A stretch of 64,000 nt of DNA from NCBI GenBank assembly GCA_022984795.1, contig JALIHJ010000020.1, forward strand, positions 227,982-291,981, given 5' to 3'. This DNA is from Fabrea salina. Its lineage: Eukaryota; Ciliophora; Heterotrichea; Heterotrichida; Fabreidae. A program made the translations under genes and the position numbers. Below the pieces are notes generated by a model, which saw only the letters and a program-made list of their open reading frames with translations, made no database searches and was not told the DNA's origin. Every line of letters starts with the position of its first letter. The stretch's first letter is position 1. Positions 57,581 to 64,000 of this stretch are shown here, piece after piece.

Positions 57581-57910
57581 CTAGAAGATCATTAAGTCTT
57601 CCTTTACTGGAGAAGTCATTGCTGAAGGACTCCAAGACTCCATAATGCTGTTTTTAGAAGTCCTTTCAAATATATCTACAGAGTCTGCTTTCCTCATACT
57701 TGCAACTGTTTTAGAGTCGAACCTAGGCGACCTTTTTTTCTTCTGGGTTCTGAACAGACTTTTTGTGCTGCTCATTTTCTCGAACTCAAGTACACTTGAA
57801 AGTCTGGGCAGAACTGCTTCCTTGTTGGGGGAGTAGTCTCCTGCACACTCTGAAACCCTGCTGAACCTGTCTTCTCTCACAGTGTACTTCTCGAAGGGAT
57901 AAACTTCCAT
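57581..57910 (-). CDS. Small basic Ser-rich protein
   Basis: The 109-residue frame (MEVYPFEKYTVREDRF...) is basic, Ser-rich and predicted disordered, with KKKRSPRFD near the middle. There is no known domain. Support is the ATG context, the fit between neighbours and TAG termination. Function unknown. Confidence 0.5.
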   Translation of the reverse strand: MEVYPFEKYTVREDRFSRVSECAGDYSPNKEAVLPRLSSVLEFEKMSSTKSLFRTQKKKRSPRFDSKTVASMRKADSVDIFERTSKNSIMESWSPSAMTSPVKEDLMIF

Positions 57911-57925
57911 GTGCCTAAGTAAAGC

Positions 57926-58477
57926 TCACTTGTATTTGGAACAGTTGGAAGGAGTCAAGTTGCAATTCAAAAACCGGTTTTCGTGGGGAGAAGGGTAGTT
58001 TTTGAAGATATAGGGTCTTTTTGCTTGTCTGCTGAACTTCAAAGCCTTTGCAGTTGGCGAAGTAGCTGTTTCGTAAAACGGACACAGCATTGTTTCTGGC
58101 TGTTTGGGGGACCTGTTGCGTGCAGGTGAAACTTTGTAGCAAGGCGATTTCTTGCAAACCAAGTCTAGTTTGATGTTGTAGTAGGCTGGAGGAGGAAGGT
58201 CGTTTTCGCTGATGAAGTTGGGTCTTGCAGGGGACTTGAAAGCTGCAGAGGGTTGGTAACTAGGGACCTCGGTTTCTTCGGCTTCTAGGTTCTCTAGTTC
58301 TTCAAGAACCAGTTTCTTGACTTCTTGTCTTCCAAGTTTTTCTTCTTGGGTTTCTGCTTTCCTGGCTTTCTTTTCTGGCACTGCTTTGTTTCCCATTAAG
58401 GAATCTCTCTCTGAGAATATCCTGAACTGCTTCAAACTGGCCCTTCCAGCTCGCGAGAATGCTTTTTTGCTAGACAT
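57926..58477 (-). CDS. Basic protein with a PPPAYY motif
   Basis: The 183-residue protein has a helical acidic/basic block (~35-72, EELENLEAEETE) and a Pro-rich C-terminal half with DLPPPAYYNIKLDL and SPARNRSPKQPE. The PPPAYY run resembles a weak PG-rich repeat like those at 14692, 26125 and 28340. It ends in TGA and is the last gene of the dense region. A shorter overlapping frame at 57915-58157 is judged a shadow. Confidence 0.58.
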   Translation of the reverse strand: MSSKKAFSRAGRASLKQFRIFSERDSLMGNKAVPEKKARKAETQEEKLGRQEVKKLVLEELENLEAEETEVPSYQPSAAFKSPARPNFISENDLPPPAYYNIKLDLVCKKSPCYKVSPARNRSPKQPETMLCPFYETATSPTAKALKFSRQAKRPYIFKNYPSPHENRFLNCNLTPSNCSKYK

Positions 58478-58548
58478 CTTAAGTAGTCTATTTATACTCG
58501 CTAATTACATTATCTTCTTTAAATCTGTCCATTTTCTATCCACTAATA

Positions 58549-60300
58549 ATGCAAACTAATTGCTCTCCAGTCTGCCCTTTTATGTCCAAGTGCCGTTGTG
58601 GAGTTGCTTTGCTCTCACAAAATAAAAACTCACCTTGAACAAGGCCACTCTATCCACCCTTTGGAGGTAACTGACTTAAACCAAGTTCTTGCTGAAACTT
58701 CCCGTTAGAAGGGAACTGTTTTGAAGTTGCGTGAGTCTTTGATCAGTGGGGTTGAAAAGTTGAGTTTGCACCAACTAACTGGACTCAGAGATTTAGAAGA
58801 AAGGCTTGTTAAGTTCTTGTTGCACTTCAGACCTAAGCTGACCGTGACAAATTCAACCAAGAACTAAATTCACTCAAGAGTTCCCTCAAGAGCCAGGTGG
58901 CAGAATTCAAGCAGTCCATTCAAGATATTGACGGAGAGGAAAGTTTTCCAGCTCAGAAGGCTCTCTGGGTCTTCAAAATAACTCCTTTCCAGAACCTCTA
59001 CCTCCTGATATTCCTAATTCTTCTAGTTCTTCAAGTGGTCCTCCAAGTCGAAAGGACTCTATTGCAGAAGATGAGCTTGTCCAACAAGGTGGTCTTGAAA
59101 GTGGTCCTGCAAGTCGAAATAACTGCATTCCACAACCTCCTTGCATTGCTAGTTCTTTTAATAGTTCTTCTGCTTCAAGTGAGATTCATCCTGCGCACAA
59201 TTAACTCAGCAAAATACTACCGAGTACTCAAGAACTCAAAGTGAGTATGACGTTGTTCAGGAACCCTCTGCCAGCAGCGTTCCTTCTGGAATCCAAACAA
59301 TCCACTCTCCATTCAACCAAGAAGACGTTCAAGAAGACATGCCTGTCATTGTTTCAAGTGCCAAAGACAACACTGTTAGAGTTTGGGAGAACGCTAGACC
59401 AACTGTAATTATGCAAGAATCTTCTTCTAAAATTGAGTCAATGTGCATGTTTAAGAACCATTCTGCTATTACTGGAAACTCCGACGCCAGCATTAGGGTT
59501 TGGGATGTTGTTAGTGGGAATCTACTTAGAACTTTTGGGAGTCACGACGGTCCTGTTTTGTGTTTAACCATGCCTAAGTCAGACGTAGTGGTGGTTTCCG
59601 GAGGCCAGGACAGAACCGTTAGGTTGTGGGATTCTGGTAGTGGAGAACAGTCTATGGTGTTGAGAGGGCACACTGACAGTGTTTCTGCAGTGCTTCTTTC
59701 CAACAAGGAAGACTTTGTTGTCTCAGGCAGCAAGGATGGCACAATCAGGTTTTGGCTTGAAAAGAAGCAGTTCTGCAAGGCCATACCTCTACTGTTTGTT
59801 CCTTGGCTCTTGCTTCAAATGAAAAGTTCTTGGTTTCTCCAAGTGAAGATAAAACTGTTAGGTTGGGGAACTACGCAACTGAAAAGCAAATTCATGTGTT
59901 TAGAGGTCATGCTGGACCTGTGCTTTCAGTGGACATTCCTGAAAAGTTTGGAGCCTTCATAGTTTCTGGCGGCAAGGATGGGTGTATTAAGATTTGGAGC
60001 ACTGAAACCAAGAGTCAAGTTGGAGTTGAGATGAGTCACACAGCAGCTATCAAGTCAGTAAGAATATCAAAGAGGAGAAAGTTCTTAGTGTCTGGAGATG
60101 AGCATGGAAACATCAGGGTTTGGGAGCTAGCTACTGGAGAGCAAGTTGCAGTTCTAGAACGTCATACTAATTCAGTTCACTCCATCAGGCTAATAGATCC
60201 CCTAATTCTTTCAAAATATATTAAATCTTGGAGTACCTGTGAAATAGGTGTTGTTGTTGATTCAAGTAGCTTGTCTTTGAGTCTCCTTTTCAAGTGTTGA
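58549..60300 (+). pseudogene. Decayed B-box/WD40 gene
   Basis: This is a broken relative of the intact gene at 61239. It starts with ATG in the same way (MQTNCSPVC versus MQANCPSKC), and both pass through QGHSIHPL. Reading requires several frame changes: near 58640, an in-frame TAG at about 58706, near 59205 and near 59760. Seven WD-type blades are still readable (for example DNTVRVWENA, DRTVRLWDSGSGE, DGTIRFWLEKK, DGCIKIWSTET), and the end HTNSVHSIRLI equals the intact HTHIVWSVNLI. One blade has lost its Trp (VRLGNY). The blades are more diverged than those of the intact copy. Confidence 0.78.
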
Positions 60301-60432
60301 TACTCAGTAAAGATACCATTTTTAAGCTTGTCTCAAATGGCGCGTTATGCATTCTTCCCTAGTTGATTAATCCTTGCTTAGTACATAGTCTCCCAACTCT
60401 TCAAGTGAGTTTCATCTGAAGAAAGAAAAAAT

Positions 60433-60840
60433 ATGACTAGGGAGGTCACTAAAGAAGGCACTATACCTTCAGAAATCTTTGGTATATCAAGGGCTGTGCA
60501 AGGGAACTCCAGAGCGATAGAAGCAAACGCTAGAGAGATCCAAAACAACCGTGCTGCTATCCAAGCTAACAGTGCAGCTATTCAAGCCAATCGCGTAGCT
60601 ATCCAAGCTAATAGTGCAGCTATTCAAGAAAATCGTAGAGCTATTGAGGCCAACGGTAGAGCGATCCAGGAAAACCGTAGAGCTATTCAAGAAAATCGTG
60701 AAGCGATCCAGGAAAATCGTGAAGCGATCCAAGCCAACGGTAGAGCTATTCAAGAAAATCGTGAAGCGATCCAGGAAGTAAAGGAAGCAGTTCAAAGACT
60801 CGAACCGCTAGTACAGGAATTGATCCGAAGAATTAATTAA
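60433..60840 (+). CDS. Heptad-repeat protein with Ile/Asn core (coiled coil)
   Basis: The 135-residue product is almost entirely a seven-residue repeat: units of the form AIQANSA, AIQENRR, AIEANGR, AIQENRE repeat about 15 times from residue ~20, giving a 21-base period in the DNA. Taking Ile as position a puts Asn at position d in nearly every heptad, the pattern called N@d in trimeric coiled coils such as bacterial adhesin stalks. Its codons (CGT for Arg, GCG for Ala) differ from the housekeeping genes. Foreign origin or a rapidly expanding repeat are both possible. Function unknown. Confidence 0.7.
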   Translation: MTREVTKEGTIPSEIFGISRAVQGNSRAIEANAREIQNNRAAIQANSAAIQANRVAIQANSAAIQENRRAIEANGRAIQENRRAIQENREAIQENREAIQANGRAIQENREAIQEVKEAVQRLEPLVQELIRRIN

Positions 60841-61238
60841 TGGTTCTCATTGTAAAACATAAGCCCCTTGAATGATGCATAAATCTTCAGCATTGTTTAG
60901 TAGTAACCATTACTTCATGTGAGTCTATAGACTAGTTAGGTGTAATTTATCGACTTCATGCAAGTTGTTTCTGAGTGAATTCTGTTTTCATAAGTCTCTT
61001 CATTGAGTTTTGTTTCTTCTTTTCTAGTTGAAGATAGTGCTGACATTGTTCTTGGCCTGTTTGTTTGGTTTTGTTTGTCTGCTTCAAGTACTACGTGGTA
61101 GATTAGTGCTCTGCTCTTACTCAAGCTATTGTTGGTTAGAACTAGTCACTAACGTATCTCGAATACTCAAATTTCTTACTCCCTAAAACTTAATTGCTGC
61201 CCCCTAAATTTACCACCATTTTCCACCTCCCATTTATA
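60841..61238. other. Subtelomeric AT-rich spacer, no supported gene
   Basis: These 398 bases contain only an unsupported minus-strand frame (60936-61124) and no recognisable motif. The last part must carry the promoter of the B-box/WD40 gene. Confidence 0.5.
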
Positions 61239-62558
61239 ATGCAAGCCAACTGTCCTTCGAAGTGCCAAGCTATTTCCAAGTGTAGTTGTGGAGAGTTGTT
61301 GTGTGAGCATATACTTCTCAGTCATGTTACTCAAGGTCACTCTATTCACCCTCTGACTCAAAGTGACCAAGTGAATGAAGTGCTGAGGATGATTTCCCGC
61401 CAGAAAAAAGAAGTCATCCAACTAAGCACTCTCATTGTCTCAGAAGTTAAGAGAGTGACTTCTGAGCAACTTGCTCTACTCAAACAACTCAAGAATGACC
61501 TACTTGGCTCCCAATCCAACATTGCTTCAACCATCCAACGAGTCAATCAAGTCAGATCCAAAGACACTTTCGAGCAACTAATCAACCAACTGGGCTTCAA
61601 CAACCAACTCCAAGCCCTAGAAAACCAAGTTGCTGAGTCCCAAGAAACAACTCTCCACCAACTGCCCCAAGTACTCTCTAGAAAGCCTGTGGTTATATCG
61701 AGTAGCCTTGATAATACCATAAGGATTTGGGAAGATGGAGAGACTAGAGTGCTTACAGGCCATACTGGATGTGTCTTCTCAGTTGCTGTGTCTCTTAAGA
61801 AAGGAGTACTAGTGTCTGCTAGCGAGGATTCCACCATTCGAGTGTGGAGTCTAGCTACTGAGCAAGTAACCCAAGTACTCAAGGGGCATAGTGGTGGGGT
61901 ATGGTCTGTGGCCATTTCTAGTGATGGCGAGTGGGTTGTGTCGGGGAGTAGAGACAATACACTTAGAGTGTGGAGTCTAGCTTCTGGACTAACCACTCAG
62001 GTACTCAATGGCCATGGTAATTGTGTTAGTTCAGTGGCCATTTCTACCAAGGATGAATACATTGTCTCTGGTAGTTTAGACACTACACTTAGGGTGTGGA
62101 GTCTAACTACTGGAGAAGTGATTAGAGTCCTTCAAGGCCATAGTAGTTGTGTCTGGTCAGTGGCCATTTCCAAGAGTGACCAATACATTGTCTCTGGGAG
62201 TAGGGACTGCACTGTTAGAGTGTGGAGTCTTACTTCTGGAGACCTGATTAGAGTGCTGAAAGGACATGGTAGTTATGTCTGCTCAGTTGCTATTTCAAGT
62301 GACGAGCAGTTTGTATTCTCAGGAAGTGCAGACCAAACCATTAGAGTGTGGAGTCTCGCTTCTGGAAAAACTACTCAAGTACTCAGAGGACAAACTGTAG
62401 CAGTACCTTCAGTCAATCTATCAAGTGACGACAAGTACTTGGTGTCTGGAGGTGATGATGATGACTGCTCAGTGAGAGTTTGGGACCTCTCTACAGGTAA
62501 ACAGACTCAAGAACTAAAAGGCCATACTCACATAGTTTGGTCAGTTAACTTAATTTAA
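61239..62558 (+). CDS. B-box-like, coiled-coil, WD40 propeller protein
   Basis: The ATG at 61239 matches the start of the decayed upstream copy and gives 439 residues. Residues ~4-45 hold Cys and His ligands (CSCGELLCEHILLSHVTQGH) like a B-box zinc finger; a coiled coil spans ~55-145; then come WD40 blades to the end. Six blades are nearly the same sequence (GH..CVWSVAIS....YIVSGS.D.TLRVWSL), spaced ~41-42 residues. The first blade lacks its outer strand, and the final GHTHIVWSVNLI supplies it, so the propeller closes with seven blades. Similar high-identity arrays occur in STAND-type recognition proteins; a recognition role here is inference. Confidence 0.85.
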   Translation: MQANCPSKCQAISKCSCGELLCEHILLSHVTQGHSIHPLTQSDQVNEVLRMISRQKKEVIQLSTLIVSEVKRVTSEQLALLKQLKNDLLGSQSNIASTIQRVNQVRSKDTFEQLINQLGFNNQLQALENQVAESQETTLHQLPQVLSRKPVVISSSLDNTIRIWEDGETRVLTGHTGCVFSVAVSLKKGVLVSASEDSTIRVWSLATEQVTQVLKGHSGGVWSVAISSDGEWVVSGSRDNTLRVWSLASGLTTQVLNGHGNCVSSVAISTKDEYIVSGSLDTTLRVWSLTTGEVIRVLQGHSSCVWSVAISKSDQYIVSGSRDCTVRVWSLTSGDLIRVLKGHGSYVCSVAISSDEQFVFSGSADQTIRVWSLASGKTTQVLRGQTVAVPSVNLSSDDKYLVSGGDDDDCSVRVWDLSTGKQTQELKGHTHIVWSVNLI

Positions 62559-62940
62559 TTCTTGAATTCTTGATTAACTTGTTTATTGCTAGTTCTTCCT
62601 GTTCTTGATTCTCTATTGTCTTTATTGCTCGACTTAAGTACTAACCAATTCTACTTGGGTGCTTATGACACTTCATTAACTCGTTACTAGGTGTTTAGTG
62701 ATTACTAATGATGTTATTGAACTAGTACTGTGTTCTAAACAAGCATTTAGTTAGTGTCTTTGACATTAACTACTTACTGCTGTACTCGGTGATTATGCAT
62801 GTTTCTAGTTCTTACTTAACTACTCTTCAATTCTTATAGTATTATAGTAACTACTGTGTTGTTTTGTGTCCTCTTAAACTTGTCTGTCCTTTTCCTTTTA
62901 TGTTTGTGTGTCTTGTTCTTGGTGCCGTTGCTTACCCTTG
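62559..62940. other. Subtelomeric AT-rich non-coding sequence
   Basis: These 382 bases between the last gene and the telomere contain no open frame of note. They are rich in T runs with short repeated fragments such as TAACTACT and TTCTTGATT, and merge into the first, imperfect telomeric repeats at 62941. Confidence 0.6.
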
Positions 62941-64000
62941 TGTTAGGGGTTAGGGTGTTAGGGTGTTAGGGTGTTAGGGTGTTAGGGTGTTAGGGTGTTA
63001 GGGTGTTAGGGTGTTAGGGTGTTAGGGTGTTAGGGTGTTAGGGTGTTAGGGTGTTAGGGTGTTAGGGTGTTAGGGTGTTAGGGTGTTAGGGTGTTAGGGT
63101 GTTAGGGTGTTAGGGTGTTAGGGTGTTAGGGTGTTAGGGTGTTAGGGTGTTAGGGTGTTAGGGTGTTAGGGTGTTAGGGTGTTAGGGTGTTAGGGTGTTA
63201 GGGTGTTAGGGGTGTTAGGGTGTTAGGGTGTTAGGGTGTTAGGGTGTTAGGGTGTTAGGGTGTTAGGGTGTTAGGGTGTTAGGGTGTTAGGGTGTTAGGG
63301 TGTTAGGGTGTTAGGGTGTTAGGGTGTTAGGGTGTTAGGGTGTTAGGGTGTTAGGGTGTTAGGGTGTTAGGGTGTTAGGGTGTTAGGGTGTTAGGGTGTT
63401 AGGGTGTTAGGGTGTTAGGGTGTTAGGGTGTTAGGGTGTTAGGGTGTTAGGGTGTTAGGGTGTTAGGGTGTTAGGGTGTTAGGGTGTTAGGGTGTTAGGG
63501 TGTTAGGGTGTTAGGGTGTTAGGGTGTTAGGGTGTTAGGGTGTTAGGGTGTTAGGGTGTTAGGGTGTTAGGGTGTTAGGGTGTTAGGGTGTTAGGGTGTT
63601 AGGGTGTTAGGGTGTTAGGGTGTTAGGGTGTTAGGGTGTTAGGGTGTTAGGGTGTTAGGGTGTTAGGGTGTTAGGGTGTTAGGGTGTTAGGGTGTTAGGG
63701 TGTTAGGGTGTTAGGGTGTTAGGGTGTTAGGGTGTTAGGGTGTTAGGGTGTTAGGGTGTTAGGGTGTTAGGGTGTTAGGGTGTTAGGGTGTTAGGGTGTT
63801 AGGGTGTTAGGGTGTTAGGGTGTTAGGGTGTTAGGGTGTTAGGGTGTTAGGGTGTTAGGGTGTTAGGGTGTTAGGGTGTTAGGGTGTTAGGGTGTTAGGG
63901 TGTTAGGGTGTTAGGGTGTTAGGGTGTTAGGGTGTTAGGGTGTTAGGGTGTTAGGGTGTTAGGGTGTTAGGGTGTTAGGGTGTTAGGGTGTTAGGGTGTT
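62941..64000 (+). repeat. Telomere: TGTTAGGG octamer array
   Basis: About 130 head-to-tail copies of TGTTAGGG run to the last base of the window, G-rich strand towards the end. The first unit is irregular (TGTTAGGGG then TTAGGG), and one internal unit near 63209-63212 has four G instead of three. The octamer is the heterotrich telomere repeat. The array is cut by the window edge, so its full length is unknown, but over 1 kb is visible. Confidence 0.97.

Noticed and set aside
57915-58157. 80-residue frame overlapping the 57926-58477 gene
   Set aside because: It lies inside the longer, better-supported frame and has no motif.
58897-59244. Leu/Val-rich frame of 115 residues as a membrane protein
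   Set aside because: Another frame over the same bases reads as the Ser/Pro-rich linker of the decayed WD40 gene, so this is a shadow.
58549-60300. Programmed frameshifting keeping the WD40 copy functional
   Set aside because: There is no repeated slippery site, the lesions differ, a stop is in frame and one blade has lost its Trp.
60936-61124. 62-residue minus-strand frame
   Set aside because: No ATG context, no motif, composition of non-coding AT-rich DNA.

Overview
The window looks like the end of a macronuclear chromosome of a heterotrich ciliate. Four lines of evidence point there. The right end, 62941 to 64000, is an uninterrupted G-strand array of the octamer TGTTAGGG (complement CCCTAACA), the telomere type known from Stentor and Blepharisma. 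Three genes can only be read through by removing a 15-base intron (GTAANNNCTANNTAG), the tiny-intron class known from heterotrichs. Many products are ciliary: axonemal dynein, an EFHC/Rib72-type protein, kinesin-2, kinesin-13 and ARMC9. Long conserved reading frames are open in the standard code, and TAA, TAG and TGA all end genes, which argues against Blepharisma (TGA = Trp) and Condylostoma-like codes. The genus is inference; an unusually streamlined heterotrich such as Fabrea is one possibility.

Layout: from 1 to 58.5 kb there are 57 protein genes on both strands with almost no space between them. Neighbours are commonly 0-30 bases apart, and several overlap. Left to right: dynein tail end, P4-ATPase flippase, PX sorting nexin, NBR1-like receptor, EFHC protein, kinesin-13, Ariadne-type RBR ligase (1-11 kb); PDH E1 alpha, ZNF598-type ligase, N6AMT1/Mtq2, RUVBL2, RPB7, a DHTKD1-like 2-oxoacid dehydrogenase, citrate synthase, 2-aminoethylphosphonate transaminase, a GTPase-like four-span membrane protein (11-24 kb); START protein, ARMC9, DPM3, a multi-KH protein, PLAC8 protein, GCFC-like protein, kinesin-2, dolichol kinase, H2A.Z (24-40 kb); DUSP phosphatase, cyclic-nucleotide-gated channel, kelch protein, SKP1-like protein, hormone-sensitive lipase, NDUFAF7, Sen1-type helicase, BTB protein, APC11, 3-ketoacyl-CoA reductase-like SDR, COMMD10, HSF (40-55 kb); then unidentified membrane and basic proteins up to 58.5 kb.

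The subtelomere (58.5-62.9 kb) is different: looser spacing, a decayed B-box/WD40 gene, a gene made almost wholly of seven-residue repeats, an intact B-box/coiled-coil/WD40 gene with nearly identical blades, then about 380 bases of AT-rich sequence and the telomere.

The genes do not form one pathway. Themes recur: cilia and microtubules; mitochondrial carbon metabolism (PDH, 2-oxoacid dehydrogenase, citrate synthase, complex I assembly); dolichol-linked glycosylation (DPM3, DOLK); ubiquitin and quality control (RBR, ZNF598, SKP1, APC11, NBR1-like); and chromatin or transcription (RUVBL2, RPB7, H2A.Z, HSF). No tRNA, rRNA, transposon or CRISPR array was seen.
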